DNA from: Oscheius sp. JU75
Lineage: Eukaryota > Nematoda > Chromadorea > Rhabditida > Rhabditidae
Length of the DNA stretch: 64,000 nucleotides
Assembly: GCA_037178855.1 (NCBI GenBank)
Contig: JASJZC010000002.1
Span: 682,001 to 746,000 of the forward strand
Direction of reading: 5' to 3'
Position numbers and translations under genes: made by a program. Below the pieces are notes generated by a model, which was not told the DNA's origin, made no database searches, and saw only the letters and a list, made by a program, of their open reading frames with translations. Below, one piece after another: positions 22,617-33,891 of the stretch (position 1 is the stretch's first letter; each line of letters starts with the position of its first letter).

Positions 22617-24743
22617 CTATGGTAAAAATCAGCTGAATACCGTCTATATCGCTCTCACGGGGAAACGAATCGTCATAAAAAAAATTCTTGCAATGCTTCA
22701 CAAACAACTTTTACGTATTTTAGTCAAAATTTCTCTACAACCTGTTGTAGAATCCTGCGAGTAACTCGTTTTGGCTCCCCACACTGCAATTTTGCGATAA
22801 GTTACCGAGAAATCAACGGAAAACAAAAAAATATGGTGATGGACTAGAAACCGGACAACGATTTGGGAGCCAATTTGGGATACTGTAACGTCACTTTGCG
22901 TACCCAAAACTCCGGCTTCGCACCTCATGCACCTTTTTCATCGAGATTTTTCCAGGGTTTTGCCTACTTTCTCGTTACCCTATAGCAAAATACACTTGTT
23001 CTTTCGTTTTCAAACGTTAACAACCCCAAAAAGACACAATAAGACGGTGAAAATCGACGAACTTTGGACATTTGGGCGTTGCGTACGAACTTTCGTGCAA
23101 ACGTAAAAGGCCTCGGACGGACAGAGACGACGGCTCCTTAGATTTTAAAGGAAAAGGAAATAAAGGTAATCGCTGTTGGTTTGTCTAGGCTCTCGCTTAC
23201 CTTATTTATGGTTTTTTCCAGCTCGATACAGTCAAAAATAAGCTCGATGGTTTGATACCGGCGTGAAAAGACCAGAAAAACTTTAGCCAGGTAGCTCAAA
23301 CAGCTATCCTGGGCTATGCGATTTCGAGCGAAAACCCCTCCTATCTTTGCTGCGTCTATTTCTCTCTGGACTCCATATATGTTGCTATGGCTACAAAAAA
23401 TATCTTTTTCCTTCCAGAGAACACATTTTTTGAATCAAAACATCACATTCCCAGTGATAAATCACCGCGAACTTTACTGGCTTGACACCCCGGGAGATCG
23501 GTTGAAAAATTGTCCTTTTCTGGTATCGCGCGATGAGACAAGACCGGTTATTTCACTCTCTCTCTCTACTATACTTCGTAGCAACGCGTCCAACAATTAC
23601 CCTTGTCCCCCCCTCTAAATAGATCCAACCAGTTCTCTTGATTAATTCCTCTCTCTATTTCTCTTCTGGAGCTGGGATTTTCCCCCACTGCTCATCGTTT
23701 TAGCCAGCCGCTCGATGGCCAAATGGCGCCAAAAAAGACCGGGGAGCGGCTCTTGTTCGAAAGCAAATCGCGGCCTTTTCCAATTAGTCCGAAAATGAGG
23801 GCTCGTTTTTCCTAAAAGCTGTTTAAAGCTCTGAACACGCTTTTGCGAACAGAACTTTCCTGAAATTCAAGTGTTTTGAAAAGGACGGCTTTCGATTTCG
23901 TTACTTTGTTCTTTCCAAAACTTTTGGAGGAGATGGAGCTGAAAACTGAGTAGTGAAGTGACTAGGAATGGTCGAAATTATGTCAACAATCATCCAGAAC
24001 ACGGTAACTTTGCCTCTCCACTTATTTTCATAGCTATTGGCCCCATTTTTTTTCTATTTTCGTTGAAAAAATTCACGGTAAAGGCTCTTATATTAATTTT
24101 TCTTACCGTTCACGATAATATTGTGATACCTGGCCTGGAAAACCTTACATTTTTCAGTTTTTAGACGGGTTAGAAAGCTTATGAAGTCTTGTTGGACCAA
24201 TGTTTCTGTCTAATTTGATCAGTTTCTGGTCTTTTTCATACTTTTTGCTAGAACTATTGGCTCCAAATCTATTCTGAATTTAAAAACACATTTTTTTTCG
24301 AATCTCGACCACAATTCCTGTCTATATTGACCACTCTCTAGGCTCGAATCATTACAAAGCAGCAATTTTACACTTATCAGTCGCTCTAGCTTGAAGTAAT
24401 TAATAAGTGACGCCTGGGAGACAACTGGCCTTGTCTCTCTTTTTTGGGGAGGGGGTGAAGGATGGCAGTTTCCGTTTCAAGCGCGACCACTCCCTGGCGG
24501 TCATTTTTCTATATGAGAGACATAACATAGCATATTGATGACTTTCCCACGGCTTTTTCAGGCCTCTATTTAGTCTCTATTTGCTTCTTCTTCGTTTGAT
24601 CTCGCGTGCTTATTGATCTCACCATCGGGGAGAGAGAAAAAGGCAGAGAGCACAGCCTCCGTTATCTGACACCTGGCTCCTTTTCCCCCACGGCCCAATT
24701 CGATCATTTTTTTCACCAATAAATGGCTTATTTTCAGCCGCGC

Positions 24744-27700
24744 ATGACTGCGGACTACGAGACCTTCCCCCTCCACAGATCCGCCTTCTTCAACGACACC
24801 AAGAGCATCTCCGAGCTCATCAAACAGGGTAACTTTTTGCAATTTCTAGCCGTTTTCTGATGAAAATAGTACCGAAAACGAACTGGGACCAGGAGTCCTG
24901 TATGCCTGCCACCAAAAGTTCTTCGCGACGCCTTTTCTTACTCTAAAGGGTCATCCAGTACGTATTTGTAGAGATTTGCGCAATCCCTGAGTATTGCGAA
25001 AATTTTTGTTGTAAATAAGGGTCCCCTTGTTAATTTTTCACGATATATGCGACCCTTCTTTCTGCCGATTTATGCCGTGACAAATCAGTTGACCTATGAC
25101 TGGGAAATTGAAAAAGACGACCAGACCGACATCATACAAAAAAGGTGGCCGTGTAAACAGAAGTCAGCTGTTGTCGAAACCTTTTTACCGCGCAGTACTC
25201 TTCTTTTTGTAATGAGGCGTCTTCTGATCCTTTTAGATTCAATTTAAGGCTTAAAAATGAGTATTTTAGCGCGGGAAACTCGATTAAACTAACGTTAATG
25301 TTTAGCCAAGAGCTTCCTTATGGAAAATCTTACCAACTATTTGACCTTTTCTCTCATCTCCTTTTCTGCCCTTATTCTCCCCAGAATAAAATTACTTTTA
25401 ATCGGTTCTCCCTGGTTACAAAAAAGCTCGAAGGAGTCGACTATAAGTCATATTTTTTGCAGGTAGAAGCGTCTGCGAGCAGGATCAGCATGGAAATACG
25501 CCACTTCACATTGCCACAATGCTCGGGCACCGAGGTTTATTCATTTTTTCCGCTTTTTAACAACTGAAAACTACAGAAGCCATTGCCCTTCTGTTGTCTC
25601 ACAACGCGCCGGTCAAAACGAAGAACTGCGACGGCTGGAATTCGCTGATGGAGGCCGTCAGCTACGGCGACCGACAAATAAGTTAGTTTTCTGCCTATTC
25701 CCGCCTATTTTTGTTAAAAAAATTTCAGTAACGGAGATGCTGCGCAAGTTAAAGTCCCAATCACGTGACGGAATGTCATCACGGAAGCCCCATCTGATCA
25801 AAATGCTACAGGAACTCGGCGACTTTTACCTCGAACTAAAGTGGGATTTTCATAGTTGGAGTAGGCTTGTTTTTTGGGCCAAAAAATAGGAAATTCTAGT
25901 TCCCCTCCTGTCAAGAATGCTCCCGTCGGACGTCTGTCAAATCTACAAGAAAGGCACTAAGTTGAGAATGGACACGACTCTGGCCGATTTCAGGTAAGCA
26001 ATGCTATTTAATATGATCTATTTTAACTAACTGTCAGAATGGACAAGCGAAATTGACATGTCAAAAGTTTTCATGTCATTAAAGCGAGCCTAAGACTTAG
26101 GCTTATAGGCAAAATTGACGAAATACCTGTTTTTACCTTGCAGGATCAATTTCTCCATTTTTGTGTCGAAATAGACGATTCTAAAGTACAATTTTACAGA
26201 GAATCGATAAAATATACTTAGAAGCCGAGAAAACAAGTCTAAAGCATAAAAAAATGCAAAAAGAAACGGGTTTTTTTTTGTTCCCACTGCCAAAATTCAA
26301 ATTCGAAAAAGAAATGCAAAATGACAGTGAGAGACCGACCTAAAATATAATCGACAGAATTGTCAGTTTCCGAGCAAAATTAACTCTCTCTTTTCAGCGA
26401 GAGATCCCTGGAACGAGGCGACATCTCCTTCCTGTTCAACGCGCTGGCCGAGAAGAAACAGGATCAGCTCATCATCATGGATAACAAGGCCAAGGTCTTC
26501 CAGAGGATACGAAACGAAGAATCAGAGACAGAAATCGACGAGGAGGTCGATGTGCTGATGTCGTCGGACATCGTCTCAGCTCAGATGTCGACCAAGACGA
26601 TCAACTTTGTCCAGGCCTACTCGGGATGGGTCTTCAAGCGGGAACGAGAGGTTAGCATATTTTTTTTGTGAAACAATATTGACTATCACCCTCTTTAGGG
26701 CTAAAAATCGTGTTAGCCTGTCTACTTCTCAATTTGGGATATTTCCCATGACTCTTTCTGCTCAAAATAGCTTGGTAGAAAAGTTTATTCCCCGCGGGGA
26801 TCGATCCCGTGTCGTCTGCTTCGAGAGGGCACCTCTTACCAATACACAAACTGTTTTCCTTTTCAGTCATTTTCTCCATTTTTCACGGTAATTTTTTCTG
26901 CCGAAGTGAAGCATTCTAAAGTAGAATTTGACCCTGAAACGATTAAAGCGTGTGTCCGTCTTCGAATTTGGCGCGAAACGCTTCCATTCCTTTAAACACA
27001 CACACAGAAAGTGAGTATGAAGTACCGAAAAATGTAGACCAAGCGTGTATAGGGAAGTTCGTGGTGGGACCCAGCTTCAACAAGAAGCCCGCCGTTTTTC
27101 CTTTACCCGCAATATTAGTGTCCTTTAGAAACCATTGAATTTTTAGGAGCAGATCGGCGAATACGGAGTGAATTTCTACATGGTTGAGGGACTGACCCTG
27201 GTCTCCCGAAAACGACGAGAACATCTCACAGCAGAGGACATCAAGAAAAACAAATCATTCCTGCAGTCGCTGACGAGCGGTTCCGCGGTCACTGACGATG
27301 ATTATAAGGTAATTATGTCTGTTCTTTTCGCATTTTTTCACTCCCTAACTGAGTTTTTTGAAAAAGTACGTCTTTGCTATCCTAAACAAGTTTTTTGAGA
27401 GCCTCCAACACCGAAAATCGCTTGCGGCACCGGGCCGGATGCCGACGACGTGGGAAGAATATAGTGGAGCGGCGCCCGGGGCACCCCCGCCCCTGGGACG
27501 AAACCAGATGCTCAAACATAACGAGAAGACCTTCAAGGCTCTCGTTGGGATGGTAACCGCCTTTTCTTGATCGAAATACCCGAAATTTAGAGCGAAGATT
27601 TCCCATTGGGAGTGGATGTTCTCCTCGACATACTGGAAATAGTGGCCCCGTTCAAACATCTCCAAAAGTTACGACGATTCTGTGAGGCCAGACTCCCGCC

Positions 27701-28468
27701 GGGATTTCCTGTCCGAGTTGGTGGGTATACTACAATTTTTTTTTGTGATTTTCCTTATTTTGATGGTGACAAGGCTGACTATCATCCCCCTCTTGCGACA
27801 AAATATTTAGGAAATCTGTCAAAATTCTCACGTTAGGATCCTTTTTCATCTTAAAAAAAGCTGTTTTCTCGAAAATTTTCGATTGAAACTTCTTGGATTC
27901 AGTTGTTTTTGGTAGTCCAGATGAGGACTTGGCTGTGCATGTGCTTAGAGTTCGTCACTTTCGACTTTTTGTCCATTTATAGCTCAGCGAGAAAAAATCG
28001 CTGAGAAAACGGGGTTTGCAGGGCTTCCTTATATGTTCAGAGCTACAAAGCTACGCTGTCAGAATTTTGAGATACGCTCTGGGTCGCCCGCTGTGACCCT
28101 TTGGGGTGAAGCTAAAAATTTTCGTTCCTAGCCCTACGAGCACTTTACTGCATCAAATAGAGCTAACTTAGTCTGATATTTTGAGAAAAAGTTCGCTTGA
28201 TTTAGTTTGAAAACAAAAGAGTTACAAGCGAGAGTATCAGAAAGTACGACGGCACCTGATAGTTTCTACAATAGGCGACAAGCAGGGACGCGTGGGACAA
28301 CTCAAAATAGATTTCTAATCCTTCCAATTTCCAGAAATCCCGCTCCTACCGACCATCTCAGCCAAAGTGACCTTCCAAAAGCTGTCCTTCCTCGACAACA
28401 TATCAGACAAGCTGTTCCGCGTGCCGGCCAGCTACCGCGAAGACCCCACGCGTTTCCCTGACCTCTAG
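24744..28468 (+). CDS. ANKRD13: ankyrin-repeat protein of the ANKRD13 (GPCR-chaperone) family
   Basis: Family members bind ubiquitinated cargo and regulate endocytosis at membranes. Ten exons (24744-24828, 25463-25534, 25577-25681, 25729-25860, 25900-25993, 26398-26650, 27147-27308, 27400-27552, 27591-27720, 28335-28468) give 439 residues, all in phase. Ankyrin repeats at about 10-95 ([27 protein letters not shown]) are followed by the ANKRD13 core: [25 protein letters not shown], then [20 protein letters not shown]. It ends right after that core. Vertebrate members run further with ubiquitin-interacting motifs, and none is visible here. The start follows directly after TATTTTCAG. Exon 8 begins after a non-standard acceptor (TTTGAG or CAAG). 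Confidence 0.92.
26790..26847 (-). repeat. tRNA-derived SINE-like fragment in an ANKRD13 intron
   Basis: On the minus strand GTGTATTGGTAAGAGGTGCC is followed by CAGACGACACGGGATCGATC, an almost perfect Pol III B box. It matches the second half of the unit at 12228-12280. Confidence 0.55.
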
Positions 28469-29040
28469 GCTCCCCAAAACCAACTGCTTTTTTCCGAAAT
28501 TGTGTATATTCCTGCCTGAATTTGTTGCGAAAATGACCCTAGTCCCTCTCATCCCGAACGTGTCTCTCATTACCATCTAGTAACAACGACAGCCTCATTT
28601 TCCTCAGCAGCATTTAGATGTTTTCCTCGTATTTATTGTCGGGTTTCCTTTTGTAAGTAAAGTTTAGACACCTTCTAGTCGTCTCGTTATTTTACAAGCT
28701 TTGGATATGCTCCGTAGCAAATTTTGGCTTCATTTTTCGATCTCTTTCGTGTAAAAAAGTTTTGTTCAAAAATAGTCCACCTATTTTCATGACGGGACCC
28801 TTTGCTTTAGTTTAGCACGGCAGGAACCACAAACCTGGCTGGGTTGCTGACCAAAGGCGCGCGCTGTTTACAATCGAGGCCTGGCCTAGTCTGGCCGGCC
28901 AAGTCAAGGGCGGTATCTGCGAGCACACCTGGCCAAAGCCCCACTCTGGCTTGAACGGGCTTGAACTGTCACGCAAACCGATCGGCTACAGTAGTGAGAT
29001 CAAATTTTTGGTGAAACAATCTGCCCTCCGTCAGTCTATA

Positions 29041-29107
29041 CGTTGGTGTTGTGGTGAAGCCCTCGCTTTCGGCCCGAGCAACCGGGATTCGAGTCCGCTC
29101 GGTGGCC
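29041..29107 (+). repeat. tRNA-derived SINE-like fragment
   Basis: GTTGTGGTGAAGCCCTCGC (A-box-like) and GGGATTCGAGTCCGC (near-perfect B box) with CCGAGC pieces between. No complete cloverleaf. Confidence 0.5.
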
Positions 29108-29385
29108 TATCTCGATTTTTTGTCCTGTGGGGGTCAGATTGTCCCTCATGCCACTTCTGACTATTTTTGTTCGAGCGTCTATGTCTAAAGTCGTCTGTCT
29201 GTGGCCTATTGTAGACTAATTGTATAGACGGGAAGAACCAGATGCTCATTCCCGCCCGAGGTCTAATTATTTGTAAAGTACCATTTTGTAGTTTTTCTTA
29301 AGCTGAGTAAAAATATTCGATAATATTTACTGGTTTCCGGGCTCAAAAAATGTTTACAGCGCTTCAAACTTTCAGTGAAACAGTT

Positions 29386-29418
29386 GGTATATTGGTAGGC
29401 GGCGCCACTCTTGAACAG
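29386..29418 (+). repeat. truncated copy of the 12.2-kb SINE-like unit
   Basis: TATTGGTAGGCGGCGCCACT with CTTGAACAG resembles 12231-12262. It is joined directly to the ANKRD13 exon copy that follows. Confidence 0.5.
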
Positions 29419-29420
29419 TG

Positions 29421-29640
29421 AAAGTTACGACGATTCTGTGAGGCCAGACTCCCGCCGGAATTTCCTGTCCGAGTTAGTGGGTATACTACAGTTTTTTTTG
29501 TAATTTTCCTTATTTTGATATTTTTGGTGACAAGGCTGACTATCACCCCCCTCTTGTTACAAAATATCTAGGAAATCTCAAAATTCTCACGACATGACCC
29601 TTTTCCATGCTTTTTTCATCTCAAAAAAAGCTTTTTCTTC
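29421..29640 (+). pseudogene. partial duplicate of ANKRD13 exon 9 and its intron
   Basis: Nearly the same DNA as 27665-27871: the last 56 nt of ANKRD13 exon 9 (encoding [17 protein letters not shown]), the splice donor region and about 150 nt of the intron, with small indels. No upstream coding context, so not functional. Confidence 0.85.
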
Positions 29641-29866
29641 GGTGCTATCTGCTCCTTTCCTTGCCGACCCTCACTTCCACTCTCCCAATTTGTTGTCTAA
29701 GTTGTCAGCGCGCTGTTTACGCCTTATTGCGCCGACAGGGGGACTGCTTTTCAGTTCTGAAAATATCGCAAAAAGGTTTTCCACATCGATGCAGCCATCT
29801 CAACTTGTTTTTCTCCCTCTTTTCCACTATTTTCTCCTCAATAAACTGGTATTTTCAGATGCCTAA

Positions 29867-32800
29867 ATGAATTCAGAGCAGATTCAAGACTTTCTGGCAG
29901 ATTTGGCGCAGAGTTCGGCCCGAGAGAAGGTATTTCCAGTCAATTTTAATCCATAAATTGGGTTTTGAGATCAAAGATGACGTCGAGGGCACTCGAAAAT
30001 TCATTGCCAAAACCTTCAGAGACTCCTCAATCTGCATACAGTACATTGTGAACAACTACACCGATATTGACCTCGTTCAGCCGATTACAGCACAGCTACT
30101 GGCCCTATACTATAAAGGAGGTACTCATTTTTCACCTTTTTGGTCTATCGAAAAACTCCCAGGCGCGCAGAGATTCTACAGCATCCAGTACATTCCCTGC
30201 ATGATTGGCTGCTACCTGCAGGCCGTCTCGAAGAAGCAGTACAAGAGTGTGGCCATGTTCGAGACGTTCTTTCTGGCTGTCTACAACGAGGAGGTCATGG
30301 CCGGTGTGCCTGGAAATGAGATGACCACCAAGAAGGTCGGTTCATGTTGGTTAAAAACCGTTGAAAGTTGAAAGTCTATGAGGATGATGGCGTAATTTCA
30401 TGTTTTTTCGTCGGTTTTTTTTAATTCATTTTGGGCCCTTTTCCAGTGAAAAAGGATCCCGCGAACAATCTTAATGGACTGCGTCCTCGTCTGAACAGAC
30501 TAGCACCATATTCTTCGATTTTCATGGGTGTTCGTCAACTTTTTCGGCTCCGATTCACGTCACTTTACGTAAATTTATGCGCTCCATTTTCAGATAGAGG
30601 AGATCCGAATACCCTCGATCCGCTTCCCGAGTATCTACCACGATCCGATGAAAATCAACGCTCTGCCCGAGGTTACGACTCTTCGCCCCGGGGGCACACC
30701 TTCCATCCTCACCTCGGTCCGAATCGGTCCCTATCCGACGTTCGAAGAGGTCACAGCCGAGTCTAAATTCATCATCTTGACCCGACTGGTCAAAACGGTC
30801 AGTTCTCTTCGCTCAAATGCCGTAAAAATCAAGAGTTTCAGGTAAACAGCTGCATCTGCGTGATAGCTTCCGAGTCCCTGCCGCGTTTTATCTGCCTCAC
30901 GGCGATAGCGGCCGCCCTCAGTGGCTTCTCCTTCCCAGAAACGAGTCTACGGGCCCGAGTTCTGCAGAATGACCTCTCACAGGAGGTCCTAGAGGATTTT
31001 TCAAAGTAGTAACTCCTCTTTTTCGCCATAAAATTTGCGTTTAGGAAGCCCCGACAACATGTGAACAGTAGCCTGCTCAAGGAATTGCTCTCCGGCGTCT
31101 ATGTCTCACTATACAACGGTGTCCCCGATCTGGCTTTGAGGGCAATAGACGCGATTCATCAACGAGCCAACTACGAGATGATGGTCGAGGTCATCTTGGT
31201 CACCAACGCGATCAGGAACTCGTTGCTGGAGAATCCGTTGTCGAAGGAGAAGAGAGAGGAGCTAATGTGGTCGAGGAACTACCAGAAGGTGGGTAATGCC
31301 TATTGGGTATTTACATAAGGTATTTGGTTCCTTATTCGACAGTATCGGTCGTCCAGTTCTGGTAAGAAAAGTAGCAAAATATATCCTACAGTACTGTTTG
31401 GAAACTTATAAAAAACGAAAGTCTACTTGGATTGATCAAATAAGCCACTTGATTGTTTTCTAAGGCTACAAAATACCAGAGAAAAAATAAGATGGGTCAT
31501 TCGACCCCAAATCTTCTTAAAACCAATTTTATTAGACGGTAAATTTCACAGTAAATTAGGAATGACTTTGAGAAAGTGATTTGAATGTAAAAGTCATTAA
31601 CTTCAGTCCGGACAGGCATTGGTTCAGGTGGGGGTAGCTAGAAGCGCTCTAACAGATGTGAACGTCATCTTCACACGGTCAAATTTGGGCATTGATATTC
31701 GTAACGTAAACATATATTTTCTACGTATCGAAAATTTACAGGGTCCCATTTAGAACCCCTTTTCAGGATCTCCGCCGAAAAGACCTCGTAACTAACGCCT
31801 CCTTGCGAATCAAGCGAATGCCCGAAGATATTCCCGTCCTGCAGGAGGACAAAGAGAAAGGAACGAAGGAGAAGATCGAGGAGCTCGTCGAGGAAGGAAT
31901 AGACCACTTGCAGGATCTGAAACGGCGAGTCACGGCCATAACTCTGCATCCGAAGACACATCGACGTCGGAAGAGTACAGACCACGATCAGGTAGCCATT
32001 TTGACAGTACTATAACAGGCGCCCCGACTTGATTTGAGGCACTATTGCGTGCTTCACGAAATTTTTTGCATTTTTCTACGATTATCACCCATTTTTTAGG
32101 AGTGTAAGAAATTGTGTTTAATCGGATTAGCGACTCACGATTATCCTAGTAACGTCTGTTCCAACACGAATATTACTCGAAAAAGGGAAATTAGTGTAAA
32201 ACAGAAATGTGTCATTGTTGGTTGGGTTACATATTTTTGACGTCCAAATAGACGAATCAGCTGAAGATCTCTGTGTGGAGTCGGTTAAACACATGTACAG
32301 CCTTACAAGGGGAATAACGGTAGAAAAGTACAAAAATGCAATTTTTGTGCAATACGCAGTACTGTGTCACATCAAGTCGGGCGCCTGTTGTAGTACTACC
32401 GCTATTTTTGTGAATTTTTGTACCATAGAAAGGTTCAGATTGAGCTGCAGACGATCAACGAGGAAAGACCAACTATGGTACAGATTCCCCAGGAGGAAAA
32501 CGGCCACGAGAAGAAGGAAAACGCGGAAGTCAATGGGAATGCGGCGGCACACTCGCCGAGGATAGGAGCAGGCGGGGATTGGCCCAATGGGGCTGAGGTA
32601 AATTTGAATTCTTCTTTTTCAATAGTTCGGATTTAGAGCCACTTTTCTTCTAGAAAGAGTTACAAGAGTAGAGGCTCAAGTAATTTATTTAGTCTATAGT
32701 GGGTAGGTCCTGTAATTGAGGCTTAGGCTGTAAAATGAGCATTTAGGGAGACTTGCTAGTATTCAGAAATACTGACATTTTTATAGGTTATCGACTTAAT

Positions 32801-33430
32801 TTTTAAGAGTTAACTTCAAATAATTACGCCTATAACATAGCTCTCTGTAAAAACGGTGAAACTCAGATGTCTAATTGCTTTTTTGGTAATAAAGCCATTT
32901 TATAGAGATCCCTGAGAAGACAGTCTTTTCGACAAACATTAGCTACAAATAGAGGCATCGAGAAACCTAAAACTTTAGACCTGTGTGTCATTTGGACTCT
33001 TCTTTACCTTGCTATTCGCATGCACTTTTGCTGGTCCGAGAAAAAACTTGCTAGTCCTAAACATCTCTCATTCTTTTCAAGCCAGGAAAACCTTTCCAGA
33101 CGTTCCAAACCTCTCCCTCCCGGTAGTTTTTCACGAAATGTTGTCCCCTTAGCTCCCGAAATTCTGCTAAAAAAAATGAGCGAAACTGTCAAATGACTTC
33201 CACCCATGGCGACACCTGGTTTTGTATTGTAAACCGTGTCATTCCCTCCCCCTATTGTTTCAAAACTACTGTGGTGCTTCAAAAAAAAGTTCATGTTTCA
33301 GCCAGAAAACGAGGGCAACAAGCGTCGTCGTTCGTCGGCGGATCTCTCGGAAAAGGGCGCTTTCTCCATCGGCGGCCTGCGACACATGGACAGCGGCAGC
33401 AGCACCCAGCGAAGTCTCGACTACTCTTGA
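29867..33430 (+). CDS. FAM126: hyccin / FAM126 family protein
   Basis: Subunit of the plasma-membrane PI4KA complex with TTC7 and EFR3, supporting PI4P synthesis. Nine exons (29867-29929, 29970-30120, 30163-30335, 30594-30797, 30842-31005, 31045-31288, 31767-31991, 32439-32597, 33302-33430) give 503 residues in phase. Family landmarks: the helical N-terminal region, SIYHDPMKINALPE, IGPYPTFEEVTAESKF, and the strongly conserved block LLSGVYVSLYNGVPDLALRA followed by VILVTNAIRNSL. The C-terminal 150 residues are Lys/Glu-rich and disordered with a KRRRSSADL patch, a plausible phosphorylation site. The start is the ATG 9 nt after TATTTTCAG; an earlier ATG in that leader runs into a stop. Exon 2 uses a GAG acceptor. 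Confidence 0.9.
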
Positions 33431-33891
33431 GACTTTTCTCCGATTCTCCCTGGGTGTTCATAATTAATTTATTTTGTTGTATAATATATTTCCTGTCCAT
33501 CCGACTCTACCGAAATTTTAATCTTTCTGGTGCTTTAGCCCCCCAGTCTCTTGTAGTTTTTCTATGCGCAAATTGTGGTCTTTCCCTCCCAGAAATCCCG
33601 AGAATGTAGTGAGAATAATAAGGCTGTGATAGAGTTCAAGATAAATGTCAACTTTTTTTAAAAACTTTTTTTTTTATTTATATAAAATATTACACGGACA
33701 ACTATTTAAGAAACGCGGAAGTTCGACAGTCAACAACTCAGGTTCGATTTCGCTTTTGCAACGGCAGTTCGACGGGAGAGAAAGGTGCGGGGCGGATTGA
33801 GAGCGAAAGACCGGATCAGGTTGACGGAAGATGATAGTAACAAAAGAGGTTATAACTGTCGCCCGTAGCCCGCACGATGGCTAGACTTGAC
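33431..33891. other. convergent 3' flank of hyccin and the kinase gene
   Basis: No gene seen. T/A-rich around 33655-33700, with TTTATTTATATAAAA; its minus-strand reading supplies AATAAA-like signals for the kinase gene. Confidence 0.5.

Larger units (their letters stand above)
19473..24743. other. gene-poor 5.3-kb region between the RING gene and ANKRD13
   Basis: Divergent intergenic region. I find no long gene. It holds a dispersed repeat (about 20490-20860) with a terminal hairpin, an unspliced 44-codon frame at 21163-21297, short spliced-looking fragments near 21652-21828, and a 38-codon signal-peptide frame at 22500. Short palindromic CCTGGCC-rich motifs recur (19570, 19905). Long T/A runs are common. 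It may contain promoters of both flanking genes. Confidence 0.5.
28469..29866. other. intergenic sequence between ANKRD13 and hyccin with repeat debris
   Basis: No gene seen. Holds CCTGGCC-rich palindromic motifs (about 28880-28940), two tRNA-like fragments and a partial copy of ANKRD13 exon 9 with its intron. At 1.4 kb the spacing is long for a nematode operon, although hyccin starts right after an acceptor. Confidence 0.6.
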
